A stretch of DNA of 64,000 nt from Planctomycetaceae bacterium (GTDB lineage Bacteria > Planctomycetota > Phycisphaerae > Phycisphaerales > Zrk34). The notes below the pieces were generated by a model. It saw only the letters and a program-made list of their open reading frames with translations, ran no database searches and had not been told where the DNA came from. Numbering within the stretch: position 1 is the first letter of the stretch; every line of letters starts with the position of its first letter. Both the position numbers and the translations under genes were made by a program. Shown piece by piece: positions 1 to 10,000 of the stretch. The stretch covers positions 1-64,000 of the forward strand of contig NYZD01000168.1 in NCBI GenBank assembly GCA_002685935.1. The letters are read 5' to 3'.

Positions 1-2
1 CC

Positions 3-1067
3 ACCTGGACCCGCGCGGTGATCGAGAAATTACCCCTCCTGCTCATCGCCGGCGCTGCCATCGCGCTCACCATCCATGTGCAGAAACACGCAGGAGCCAC
101 CACGGGGATCTCAAGCGAATCCAGTATCGGCATGCGGCTTGCCAACGCGGCCACCGCCTACGCGAAGTACCTCGGCAAGCTCTTTTGGCCGTTTGAATTG
201 GCCGCGTTCTATCCCCATCTCGCTTACACAGGGAACCGAACGATCGCACCGCTGAGTCTCGCGTTCGTCGTCGCCATCCTCGCACTGGCCTCCACGATAA
301 TCACATGGCTCACGTGGCGCTTGCGGCGAGGCTATTTGCTGATCGGCTGGCTGTGGTTCGTTGGTACGATGGTGCCGGTCATCGGGATCATTCAGGTCGG
401 TGGCCAGGCCATGGCCGATCGGTACGCCTACGTCCCGTTCATCGGGCTCTACGTGCTGTTGGTTTGGGTCGTCGCAGCGCTGCTCGATCGCGTCGGCGCG
501 CCGCGCGCGGTGGGGGCCGGAATCGTTATTGTTGTCCTCGCCCTTTTGGCTTGGCGCAGTTCCGATCAGCTTCTCCACTGGCAGAGCAGCATCGATCTGT
601 TCAAGCACACCAACAAGGTGACGGAGAACAACTGGCGCGCCCATTTCGGCTTAGCCACCACGTTTTACGACCAGGGCATCCGCGCGAAAGACGCACACGA
701 ACGGACCGTTCTCCTGGAGCAGAGCGTTGACCACGCGCGCGCGGCCGTGGATATCGCCCCAACCCATTACCCCGCGCTGCGCCATGAAGGCATGGCGCTG
801 TGGCAACTGGGCCACTATGACACCGCAATTCTCAGGCTGCAACAAGCGAGAGCGACCCGGCCGGACGATCAATTCACGATCGAGGTGCTCGTCCAGATGT
901 GCTTCGATCTCAACCGATACACCGATGCCATTGAAGCGGCCGGGAGTGTGGACGAAGCCGTGCGCATCATTGAGGCAACGCTTCCGCAGGACGCCTCACC
1001 CGCAGATGTCGCAGCCTACAAACGGGATTTGGAGCGACTCATGTCCAGCGGTCGATTCTCGCCGTAG
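3..1067 (+). CDS. Polytopic membrane protein with C-terminal TPR repeats (5' truncated)
   Basis: The frame is open to the left edge, and the GTG at 18 is probably internal because the upstream codons still read as protein. The visible part has about five hydrophobic segments. Motifs such as YLGKLFWP, GWLWFVGT and MADRYAYVP are typical of planctomycete O-mannosyltransferase-like/TMTC-like membrane proteins. The last 150 residues form two or three TPR-like helical pairs (around WRAHFGLA and YPALRHEGMALW). The family is thought to transfer sugars from polyprenyl donors at the membrane. No catalytic acidic loop is visible because the N-terminal half lies outside the window, so the function is inferred from the family only. 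Confidence 0.75.
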   Translation, partial: TWTRAVIEKLPLLLIAGAAIALTIHVQKHAGATTGISSESSIGMRLANAATAYAKYLGKLFWPFELAAFYPHLAYTGNRTIAPLSLAFVVAILALASTIITWLTWRLRRGYLLIGWLWFVGTMVPVIGIIQVGGQAMADRYAYVPFIGLYVLLVWVVAALLDRVGAPRAVGAGIVIVVLALLAWRSSDQLLHWQSSIDLFKHTNKVTENNWRAHFGLATTFYDQGIRAKDAHERTVLLEQSVDHARAAVDIAPTHYPALRHEGMALWQLGHYDTAILRLQQARATRPDDQFTIEVLVQMCFDLNRYTDAIEAAGSVDEAVRIIEATLPQDASPADVAAYKRDLERLMSSGRFSP

Positions 1068-1164
1068 CAGGGAATCGAAGGGATTCCGTTCCATCGCGGC
1101 GATCGGTACACTGATCCCGCTACCGATCGCTTATGTCCCGATGCCCGCCCCGGGAGGTGCTTCC

Positions 1165-2235
1165 ATGCCGAGGATGAACTGTCGCGAACGCTGGCTGGCG
1201 CTGCTCGAAGGTCGCCGGCCCGATCGCATCCCGACCGACTACATGTCCACCGATGAGTTTCATGGTCGCTTCAAGCGCGATCTCGGCTGCGAAACCGATG
1301 AAGCGATGTTCGAGCAACTGCACGTGGACTTCCCCGCGAGCATCAACGTTGCGCTTGAGCCCAAGCGTGAACACGAACCGTCAACAGACGATACTGTCGA
1401 TATGTGGGGCATTGGCCGCGCGTCGGTCGCCTACGGCACCGGCGCGTATAACGAGGTCGTCCACAATCCGCTCGGCCAGGCGCAAACCATCTCGGACGTT
1501 GAGGCGTTCGACTGGCCCGAAGCCGATGACTTCACCTGCACCATCAATGCGTCTCCATCGCCCACGCCCCACGATACGCGCATTGTGCGCGGCGGCGTCT
1601 ATGAACCGTTCCTCCTCGTCTGTGCGATGCGCGGTCTGGAGCGGGCCTTCGAAGATCTGATCCTCAATCCACCGATTATCGAAGCGATGCTCGATCACAT
1701 CTTCGCGTTCAATTACGCGATCAATCGCCGACTGTTCGAGGCCGCCGGTGACAAGATCGACCTGTTTTACCTCGCTGAGGACCTCGGCGGCCAGCACGGC
1801 CCGCTCATGAGTCTGGAAATGTACCGACGCTTCCTCCTCCCGCACCAGGTGCGCATGGCCGAGCTCGCCCGCCAACACGATGTTCACGTGTATTATCACA
1901 CCGACGGCGCATCACGAATCTTCCTGCCCGATCTGATCGACGTCGTCGGCATCGAGGTGCTCAACCCGATCCAGTGGCGCTGCCCGGGCATGGAATGCGC
2001 GTCACTGGTGCGGGATTTCGGCGATAAAGTCGTCTTTCACGGTGCGATGGACAATCAGCAGACACTACCATTTGGAACTGTGGACGACGTCCGGGCAGAA
2101 GTGCGGGACCACATCAAAGCGTTCGAGAACGCGCGGTGGGTCTGCGCACCGTGTCATAACATCCAGGCGAATACGCCAACGCAGAATGTCGTTGCCATGT
2201 ATGAAGCGATTCACGAGTTGGGCGCGCTGACTTGA
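1165..2235 (+). CDS. Uroporphyrinogen decarboxylase-fold (URO-D family) protein
   Basis: This is a 356-residue protein of the URO-D superfamily, resembling the stand-alone planctomycete and Firmicutes members related to methyltransferases (MtaA/CmuA-like) rather than HemE. The start at 1165 is chosen because GGAGG lies 7 nt upstream; an in-frame ATG at 1141 lacks this. Family features include the N-terminal RERWLALLEGRRPDRIP block, the middle DLFYLAEDLGGQHGPLMS segment and the late HYHTDG-like stretch (YYHTDGASR). A C-terminal CAPCHNIQANTP segment could bind a metal or cobamide-linked substrate. It stands alone, about 100 nt after the TPR gene. HemE activity is unlikely given the divergent N-terminus; the substrate is unknown. 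Confidence 0.8.
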   Translation: MPRMNCRERWLALLEGRRPDRIPTDYMSTDEFHGRFKRDLGCETDEAMFEQLHVDFPASINVALEPKREHEPSTDDTVDMWGIGRASVAYGTGAYNEVVHNPLGQAQTISDVEAFDWPEADDFTCTINASPSPTPHDTRIVRGGVYEPFLLVCAMRGLERAFEDLILNPPIIEAMLDHIFAFNYAINRRLFEAAGDKIDLFYLAEDLGGQHGPLMSLEMYRRFLLPHQVRMAELARQHDVHVYYHTDGASRIFLPDLIDVVGIEVLNPIQWRCPGMECASLVRDFGDKVVFHGAMDNQQTLPFGTVDDVRAEVRDHIKAFENARWVCAPCHNIQANTPTQNVVAMYEAIHELGALT

Positions 2236-2304
2236 TCTGGGCGAGTCACGTGCCTGACATGCTTGACTGTCAAATCTTGATTCGGCCGACATGTACCGCC
2301 GGCA

Positions 2305-3957
2305 TTACGGCGCCAACTGCTCAGCGGGAATTGCGCGAGCTTCGATCCGCGCGTCGGTCACCGTCCCGTTGAAGCGCGCCCCGCCCGCCGGAAGCGCTCC
2401 GATCGTGACCGGCGCATCGCAGTTCTGAATCAGCCCTGACGCGTCACGTGCCGCCACGCACTTCCGATCCACGTATAGACGCAGTTGCTGTCCGTCGTAG
2501 ACCCCCGCCAGGTGGTGCTCGCCCTCGTCAGGCGCATGATGCCAGGCGATGCTGATGACACCGGTTGTCGTGTTCACCAGGAAGCTCGGCCCGGGCGCCG
2601 CCGCGCAAAGCCCGCCGTTGTGTCCCAGATCGCCGTATCGCAGACTGAATGACCCATGCTCGCCCAGCGTGTCGTGTCGCAACACATTGCCGTGGACGCC
2701 GATCTCGTCATCGGCCTCCTTCAAACGCCAGGGCGCCGAATAGAAATATCGCCCGTCAAACGCCCCGCCGTTGTAACCGTAACTCGCGATGCCGCTGGTG
2801 TGGGCGTGATCGATCGCGCTCCACGATTGCGGATCATCAAACGTCCCCGCCGTGTCGTAACGCAACAGATTGCCGTGGAGTTTGAACTCCGCAGGTCCAG
2901 CATTCTCACGAATGAAGGGAATGAAACAAACGAAACGCCCGTCAAAATAGGCGCCGTCGAATCCCGCCGTGCGCAATCCGTCCGTGTGATCGCCGTCGTA
3001 ACAACTAAAGGCCGACGGATCGTCAAAGTCGCCGGTCGTGTCGAAACGCACCACCCGGGGATTCTGATACGGTGCGTAATAGATGTACCGGCCGTCGAAC
3101 ACCGCACCCACGCACATGCCCATTCCCCGCGGCGCCAAATCCTGACACTGCCAACTACCTGCGTCATCGAACGCGCTGGTCGTGTCGTAGCGCGCCGCCA
3201 CGCTCTGATTCAGCGGCACGAAATAGATCCAGCGCCCGTCAAACGCCGCGCCGTCGAAACACGCCGCGTCCGGCCCACCCACCGTCGTGGCATCAAACCA
3301 CGCGTAACTCGACGCGTCATCAAACGGCGCGTGCGTGTCATAGCGAATCACCTCACCGCTGTGATTGCTAACGTCTTCCTCGCCGCCGTAGCCCGGGCAC
3401 AGGTATAGGTACCGCCCATCGAACGCGGCGCTCTGCGATGAATGGTCTCGTCCAATGTCGAACGCGGCCCACGCTTCCGTGGCGCTGAATTCCGCCCGTG
3501 TGTCATAGCGCAACAGTCGCGTGTGAAATCCGCCCGCGTGACTATGCCGCGGAACGAAATATACGAACCGCCCATCAAACCCGGCGCCGTAATATCCCCG
3601 GCAATCCAGACCGCCGGAACTCGATGCGTCGTACGCCGCATAGCTGGCCGCATCCTCGAACGGCGCGTGCGTGTCATAGCGCAACACGTTGCCGTGCGCG
3701 ATCAGCCCTTCATGCTGCTCGGGACTGAAATACACATACCGGCCGTCGAACACCGCCCCGAAGTAACCGGTGCAATTCAGCCTGCCGATCGCCGACGCGT
3801 CAAACGCATCGAAACGGCCAAACTCCCGAGGGGGTGCCCACTTCGATACCAATGTCTGCATCTTCTCAACGCGGCGAGCGCCGGCCCGCACCCACGCCTG
3901 AACGGTAAGTTGATCCGTGAGCGTCGGACACGCAGGTGCTTCGCAATGCTCTGGCAT
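2305..3957 (-). CDS. LamG-like protein interrupted by a seven-repeat beta-propeller
   Basis: The 550-residue protein has no signal peptide. Residues 18-40 (LTVQAWVR..QTLVSKW) look like the first strands of a LamG/concanavalin jelly-roll. Residues 435-550 (GSFSLRYGD, HHLAGVYDGQQLRLYVD, APVTIGALP) look like the rest of that fold. Between them lie seven repeats of about 50-60 residues, each with a core of the type GAxFDGRYVYFxP followed by RYDTxxxFDD. Seven such units would suit a seven-bladed propeller. The start follows an in-frame TGA, so it cannot extend upstream. It lies 73 nt after dnaK on the same strand. A carbohydrate or surface-binding role is inferred from LamG only. Confidence 0.7.
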   Translation of the reverse strand: MPEHCEAPACPTLTDQLTVQAWVRAGARRVEKMQTLVSKWAPPREFGRFDAFDASAIGRLNCTGYFGAVFDGRYVYFSPEQHEGLIAHGNVLRYDTHAPFEDAASYAAYDASSSGGLDCRGYYGAGFDGRFVYFVPRHSHAGGFHTRLLRYDTRAEFSATEAWAAFDIGRDHSSQSAAFDGRYLYLCPGYGGEEDVSNHSGEVIRYDTHAPFDDASSYAWFDATTVGGPDAACFDGAAFDGRWIYFVPLNQSVAARYDTTSAFDDAGSWQCQDLAPRGMGMCVGAVFDGRYIYYAPYQNPRVVRFDTTGDFDDPSAFSCYDGDHTDGLRTAGFDGAYFDGRFVCFIPFIRENAGPAEFKLHGNLLRYDTAGTFDDPQSWSAIDHAHTSGIASYGYNGGAFDGRYFYSAPWRLKEADDEIGVHGNVLRHDTLGEHGSFSLRYGDLGHNGGLCAAAPGPSFLVNTTTGVISIAWHHAPDEGEHHLAGVYDGQQLRLYVDRKCVAARDASGLIQNCDAPVTIGALPAGGARFNGTVTDARIEARAIPAEQLAP

Positions 3958-4030
3958 TCACCAACCTGTGTAACACGGGAACTCATTCACGGGATTGATA
4001 CGGACAACGCCTGCAGTCCGTCTTCACGCG

Positions 4031-5977
4031 TCATTCCTTCACTTCGTAATCCGCGTCAATCACGTCGTCATCTTTCTTGCCGCCGCCTGAAGACTCGGCG
4101 TCCGCCGCGGCGCCAGCCGGCTCGGGGCCGGCCTCCTGCTGCGCCTTGGCGGCCTCGGCGGCCTCGGCGGCCTCGGCTTCATACATGGCCTTACCCAGCT
4201 CCTGCGCGGTCTTCTGGAGGTGCTCGACGGCTCCGTCAATCGCCGCCTTGTCGTCGCCCTTGATCGCTTCCTCAACGCCGCTCAATGCCGACTCAATGTC
4301 GCCGCGGATCTGCTGGTCCACCTTGTCGCCGTGCTCTTCGAGCGTCTGCCGTGTTGAATGCACCAGGGCGTCGGCTTGATTCCGCGTATCAATCAACTCT
4401 CGCCGCTTGCGGTCCTCATCGGCGTGCGCCTCGGCGTCCTGTTTCATCCGATCGATCTCTTCGTCGCTCAACCCCGAGCTGCCCGTGATCTCAATCGACT
4501 GTTCCTTGCTCGTTGCCTTGTCCTTGGCTGTCACGTTGAGAATGCCGTTGGCATCGATATTGAATGTCACTTCGACCTGGGGCATGCCGCGCGGGGCCGG
4601 TGCGATGCCCGTCAGATTGAACTGTCCCAGCGTGCGATTGTCCTGTGCGAACTCGCGCTCGCCCTGCAACACGTGAATCGTCACTTCAGTCTGATTGTCC
4701 GCCGCGGTCGAAAATGTCTCGCTCTTCGACGTCGGGATCGTCGTGTTCCGCTCAATCAGCTTCGTCATCACGCTGCCCAGCGTCTCGATACCCAAGGTCA
4801 GTGGCGTGACGTCCAACAATAAAATGTCCGAGTCCTTGCCCTTGTTCAGCTCGTTGGCCAGCACCGCCGCGCCCACGCCGACCACCTCATCGGGATTGAT
4901 CGACCGGTTCGGCTCTCTGGCGAACAACTCGTGCGCCAGCTCCTGCACCTTGGGAATACGGGTCGAGCCACCCACCAACACGATCTGGTGGATATCGCTT
5001 GGCGAAAGGCCCGCATCTTCCAACGCCCGCAGACACGGCTTGCGCAAACGCTCAATCATGTCCCCGATCAGCGATTCAAGCTTCGCCCGAGTGATCGTCA
5101 ACTGCAGATGCTTCGGCCCGGATTGATCGGCGGTGATGAACGGCAGGTTCACCGTCGTCTCCAATTGCGTCGACAGCTCACACTTGGCCTTCTCCGCCGC
5201 TTCCTTCAACCGCTGCAACGCCATCGGGTCCTCGCGCAGGTCGATGCCCTGCTGCTTGCGGAACTCCTCGGCGATGTGACCGATCACGACCTCGTCAATG
5301 TCATCACCGCCCAGATGTGTGTCGCCGTTCGTTGCTTTGACCTGGAACGTGCCCACCTCCGGGTCGATCTCGAGGATCGACACGTCAAACGTGCCGCCGC
5401 CGAAGTCAAACACTGCGACCGTCTCTTCCTTCTTCTTGTCCAACCCGTATGCCAGCGCGGCCGCGGTGGGCTCGTTGATGATGCGCGTCACATTGAGCCC
5501 GGCGATCTCGCCTGCTTCCTTCGTCGCTTGGCGTTGTGAATCGTTGAAATACGCCGGCACCGTGATCACCGCGTCCGTCACCTCCTCACCCAGATAGTCC
5601 TCCGCGGTCTTCTTGAGATCCTGCAGCACCTTCGCCGAGATCTCCTGCGGCGTGTAGACCTTGCCGTCCACCTCCACCTTGACCAACTCATCAGCCCCGC
5701 CGACCACGGCGAAAGGCACGATCTTCTCTTCGGCCTGCACCTCGTGATGCCGCCGACCCATGAATCGCTTGATCGAGTAAACGGTTCGCTGTGGGTTGGT
5801 CACCTGCTGGTGACGCGCCGCCTGGCCGACCAGCACCTCGCCCTTGTCGGTGAACGCCACCACCGACGGCGTAATCCGATTGCCCGAACTGTTGACCAGC
5901 ACCTTCGGCTGATCGCCCTCCACCAGAGCCACCACCGAGTTGGTCGTTCCAAGATCAATGCCAATGGTCTTTGCCAT
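4031..5977 (-). CDS. dnaK: Molecular chaperone DnaK (Hsp70)
   Basis: At 648 residues this is full-length Hsp70. The start [14 protein letters not shown] is chosen over an upstream in-frame ATG because it is the universal DnaK N-terminus. The ATPase domain (about 1-385) shows the phosphate-1 motif IDLGTTNS, phosphate-2 [11 protein letters not shown] and the adenosine motif [13 protein letters not shown]. The linker [10 protein letters not shown] is followed by the substrate-binding domain and a helical lid. The C-terminus ends in a Gly/Asp-rich tail with the DVIDADYEV motif that binds TPR-type partners. It folds cytosolic proteins with DnaJ and GrpE, neither of which is adjacent. No CIRCE inverted repeat is visible upstream. 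Confidence 0.98.
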   Translation of the reverse strand: MAKTIGIDLGTTNSVVALVEGDQPKVLVNSSGNRITPSVVAFTDKGEVLVGQAARHQQVTNPQRTVYSIKRFMGRRHHEVQAEEKIVPFAVVGGADELVKVEVDGKVYTPQEISAKVLQDLKKTAEDYLGEEVTDAVITVPAYFNDSQRQATKEAGEIAGLNVTRIINEPTAAALAYGLDKKKEETVAVFDFGGGTFDVSILEIDPEVGTFQVKATNGDTHLGGDDIDEVVIGHIAEEFRKQQGIDLREDPMALQRLKEAAEKAKCELSTQLETTVNLPFITADQSGPKHLQLTITRAKLESLIGDMIERLRKPCLRALEDAGLSPSDIHQIVLVGGSTRIPKVQELAHELFAREPNRSINPDEVVGVGAAVLANELNKGKDSDILLLDVTPLTLGIETLGSVMTKLIERNTTIPTSKSETFSTAADNQTEVTIHVLQGEREFAQDNRTLGQFNLTGIAPAPRGMPQVEVTFNIDANGILNVTAKDKATSKEQSIEITGSSGLSDEEIDRMKQDAEAHADEDRKRRELIDTRNQADALVHSTRQTLEEHGDKVDQQIRGDIESALSGVEEAIKGDDKAAIDGAVEHLQKTAQELGKAMYEAEAAEAAEAAKAQQEAGPEPAGAAADAESSGGGKKDDDVIDADYEVKE

Positions 5978-6297
5978 GATGAACCTCGTTCCTCTTGATA
6001 AGTGCCTGCGACCCGGATCAGCCCAAACAGCGTTCGCCGCCGCCTCGGCCGAGGTCGATACATATTGTCCCATCCCGATTGGCGCAACGCACATGCCATC
6101 ACGGATCATGATAAACCGCTATGTACCAACATTTTACGGTTAATACGGTTTCTGGTTGTGCTGCCAACGACCCCGATCCAGGCTCAGACATCTGCCAATC
6201 TGACATACAAAGTGCTGGCGCGACTCGCGTTGTATGTTGTCTCCCAGCCCCGACCGCAACGGCCCAATCGGCGAATCACCGCCCCTGTGAACGAGGT
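5978..6297. other. Intergenic region upstream of dnaK
   Basis: This 320-nt gap separates the dnaK start from the stop of the PhyH gene, both on the minus strand. It is AT-richer than its surroundings around 6110-6150, where the minus strand carries a short direct repeat AACCGTATT / AACCGTAAA. It must hold the dnaK promoter, but no clear -35/-10 pair or heat-shock operator could be assigned. No credible gene is present. Confidence 0.5.
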
Positions 6298-7032
6298 TCA
6301 CACCGGCTGCCCGCCGCGCAGCACCGGGTGTTGGTCGCCCATCAGTTCGCCGGTGTCCGCCCGCACGACGCCCGGCACGTGGTATTGGGGCACGTATCCC
6401 AGCCGCACCTCGTCCGAGGTATTGGCCCCGCTGCGATGCAACATCAGGGAACTGAACACCGCGACCTGGCCCGCTTCCATCTCCACGGGGATCGCCCCGC
6501 TGTCGTCGGCAAATTGCGCCACCAATGCGTTCAGTTCCTGATCGCGCACGTGTTCGACCAATCCCAACTTGTGCGAGCCGGGAATAATCCAGATGCACCC
6601 GTTGTCCACAAACGTGCGGCTCACCGCCGTCCAACAAGTGATGTATGCCTGGGGCACCGTGATCACGTAACCCGAGTCCTGATGCCAGGCGAATGATTGG
6701 CCCACCTCCGGCGGCTTGATCACGACCTGATTGAAATATAGATCCGCGCCCGGCCCAACAAATCGCGCGCAAGCCTCAACATAGATTGCCTGCTTGACGA
6801 ATCGCGCCAGCACTTCGCTCCGCCCGTGCGCCCCACCAATGAACGGTCGATACAGCGCCAACTCCACAGCCGTCGCATCCCCTTTCCGTCGGCACTCCTC
6901 TATCCAATCCTCATGCAACCGCTCGAATTCAGCCGACGCCTCCGCCAACGTCTTGGCATCAAACATCGGTTCGGTGACGAAATAGCCCAGCTCGTCAAAC
7001 TGTTTGGCTTGTGCATCGGTAATCAATGACAT
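6298..7032 (-). CDS. Phytanoyl-CoA dioxygenase (PhyH) family protein
   Basis: This 244-residue protein belongs to the Fe(II)/2-oxoglutarate-dependent PhyH superfamily. The metal triad is visible as WHQDSGY (His and Asp) and the distal His in LMLHRSGAN, with an Arg shortly after (DEVRLGYV) for 2-oxoglutarate. An N-terminal helix reads FDELGYFVTE, a common opening of the family. The start at 7032 is preceded by GGAGG at about 12 nt, a long spacing. It lies 40 nt downstream of the AsmA-like gene and may be cotranscribed. Planctomycetes carry many paralogues of this family with unknown small-molecule substrates, so none is assigned here. Confidence 0.88.
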   Translation of the reverse strand: MSLITDAQAKQFDELGYFVTEPMFDAKTLAEASAEFERLHEDWIEECRRKGDATAVELALYRPFIGGAHGRSEVLARFVKQAIYVEACARFVGPGADLYFNQVVIKPPEVGQSFAWHQDSGYVITVPQAYITCWTAVSRTFVDNGCIWIIPGSHKLGLVEHVRDQELNALVAQFADDSGAIPVEMEAGQVAVFSSLMLHRSGANTSDEVRLGYVPQYHVPGVVRADTGELMGDQHPVLRGGQPV

Positions 7033-7072
7033 GCGCGCAAGAAACCTCCAGACAATGACCCAGGACTTCAAT

Positions 7073-10000
7073 CTACTTAAACAGCTGCCGCAGACCTTCC
7101 TTGATCAATCGGTCACGAATATCTTCCTCGTCTTCTTTCTCCTCGCCGTCGCCCTGCGGTTGCTTATTCTCCTCCGGGGTCGGCTGCTCCTGTCCGTTTT
7201 CGGGGGCGGGCGGCGCGTCCCCATCCTGCCCGCCGCCAATAATGTCCAGCACGTTGCCGATGATCTCGCCTTCGTCGCCGCCGAGTTGCTTCTTGGCGAC
7301 CAGCGCCGCGATGCGCGTCGTCGCCGCGCCAAAGTCCACTTGCGGATCGTCAATCGTGCCCCGCATCGGGATCTGCAGGATGTAATCCTCCGCCAGACCC
7401 TCAAGACCGAACGCATCGTCCAGCGTTTGCGCCGTGAGGCCCAACACCATATCGATGCGGTTTCGATTGAAATCAGCCTTGCCCCATGTGGCGATGCGGA
7501 AGCTCTCGGCCAAGATGATGTCCATCCGATCATACGTGGCGATGCCGCCTTGCAGATGCGCCACCAGCGGTGTGAACCGCGCGGTCAACTGCTTGCCGCC
7601 TCCCCGTTTGAGCAGCAGCATGAGCTTCTGCAGGATATCCCCGTTATCCATCACGATCGTGCCCAGCTCGAGCCGCGCTTCGGGAATCGTGGCTCGCTTG
7701 ATGTCAAATCCCCACGCCCCTTCCTTGTCCGCCAGATTGATCTCGGTCAGTCGACGCTTGGGTTTGCCCCCGTCCGTCGCCGGAATCTCCATGTACGCCG
7801 GTACCGTTAGACGAATCGGCTTCTCGGCGCTCACCGCCTGCACGAGCAACGGATTGATATTCTTCAGCACCTTGGCGCCAATCTCGCGATTCACCAGCGT
7901 TTCCGCCACCACTTCCTTGCGAAGCGTCACCCGCTGATCGCGCAACTGAATCGGCACCTCCGCTGCGCCGTTCAGCCCCGCGATCGACGCGTTGATCGGG
8001 CCGTCCATCTCCTTCAGATCCGCCGAAAGATCCACACGGAACATGCGGCCCACAATCACCATGACTTCTTCACTGGCCCCGGGCACCAAGCTCATCGGCA
8101 CCGGACCCGCCACCCCGTCGATCTTCACCGTCGCTGAATCAAGATTGAGTTTCCCATCAGGACCGAACAGCTTGACGAGGCGGCCCTGAATCTCGATCTT
8201 CTCCGGATCAGTCGACTTCTTCGTCGGGGCCTTCGCGTCGGGTCGAACCGTAATGAACGTAATTGCCGGAGGCGGCTTCACCGCGGCGCCGGCTGTACCG
8301 CCCGTCATCACATCCGTCGCGGCCACCATCGCGGACGTCGCGTTGTGGCCCTTCATGTCGAACGCAACCACCTCGGAAAGCCTCTCACCGACGAGCTCCG
8401 CCCTGAATTGCGTCAGATCCATGCGCTGCTTGCCGACAACGTCGTGCAACGACAGCTTCTCACTGGCGACCGTCAGACTCACCGCCGCCTGCGTCGCATC
8501 AAATCCAAACGCCCCACTGTCCGGCTTCGCCGGCATCACCAGTTCATCCACCGTCACGACGATGATCGCCGGTTCCAGCAGATCGATCTGTTTCGCTTTA
8601 TCCCCGACCAACGATCGATACGTCTCCGGCTGCATCGTCCATTGGATGCGACCGGGCTTCACGAATCGAAAATCCCGAGCCGCTCTGAACGCCGTGTCCG
8701 CGGTCAGATAATCGCCGCGCACCGCCAGCGTCCCCGTGCCCTGCATCGGTCGCATGCCCGTAAGCTTCGCCCGGCCGTCGACCGACACCAGCGCCCCCAC
8801 GATCGGCTCCAGATCCGACAACTGCCCGCCCGCCAGCGCCAAGACCCCCGTCGGCAGTCGTTCCACCTTGATTGTCGCTTCGATCGGCGCTTCGGAGATG
8901 GCCAATGCCCCATCGCGCAATACATCTGACAGCGTGGCATCCACCACTAACGACCCCGCATCGTCGCGCTGCGGAGTCTGTGTTTCGCCGGAGACGTGAA
9001 GTGCAAGTTGATTCGTCGACCCGTCAAGTCCGAACGTCGCTGTCGTGTTCGTCAGTCCCATGCCAACATATCTCGGATCGCCGGCCAGCATCAGCCGATC
9101 GATCCTGGCCCCGCCCGTCACCCGCGCCGTCGACAGATCACCGCCACCCAGCGGCCACGCCAGCGCGTCCACTGTCAGCTCAACCGGTGTGTCGCCCGCA
9201 AGCGTTGGCTGACCTTCAACAGCAAAATCCAATGCCGCTAGCATCTGCGGCCCGGCCAGTAATTTCGCGATCGTCGCCGGCTGGTTGGATTGCAGTGTCA
9301 CTCGACTCGAAGTCACATGCAGGTGCGATGTCACATCCGCCCGCGGCGCGCTGGCGATGATGTCCACGCCAAACGCCTCGATGCCCCCATCCGACCCAAG
9401 ACCCCCATTCGCCGTGATATTCACATCGACCACACCACCCGCCGTCGACGCCAGTTGACTCGTCGGTGCCGTCGGCTCCAGTCGACCCTTCAGCGTGGCC
9501 GACATCGCGGTCAGGGACGCGCCACCGACGTCCGCGCGCACGTCGATCAGGCGCACGCCGCCGAGTTCCGCCACATCGCCAATGACCGCATCGCCCAACT
9601 CCAATGATGCCGCCAGCCGTGACGCCGCCGGCTGCAACGTCGGATCTCCGTCCCCGGGGATCGGCAGCCGCAGATCCGTGATCGTCAGCACATAGTCGAC
9701 CGGCGCCGCCAGTTGGCCGATTTGCCCGGTTGGAACGAGCGCCGCCACCAACGCCGGCGTTGCCTGACCCTTGATAATCGCCGGCGCGTCACCGATGCGC
9801 AGCACGCCCTCAATTATCTCCACCGGAAGACGCCCGCTGAAGCGCCTCGGCGTGTGCGACCGAACATCCAGCGTCAGCAACTGCCGCGCGCCGGCCGTGG
9901 ACGTCAGATCAACGTCACAATGCGACCCCAACATCTCTTCCAGCACGCCGCCCATGTCGATCACTCGATCCACCAGTGCCGACGGTACCTGTTCCAGGTG

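Noticed and set aside
727-1164. N-terminal extension of the URO-D-fold gene
   Set aside because: The extra residues overlap the end of the TPR gene and are low in hydrophobic or conserved character. The ATG at 1165 has a good ribosome binding site.
5978-6297. CIRCE heat-shock operator before dnaK
   Set aside because: No TTAGCACTC-N9-GAGTGCTAA pattern was found in the gap.
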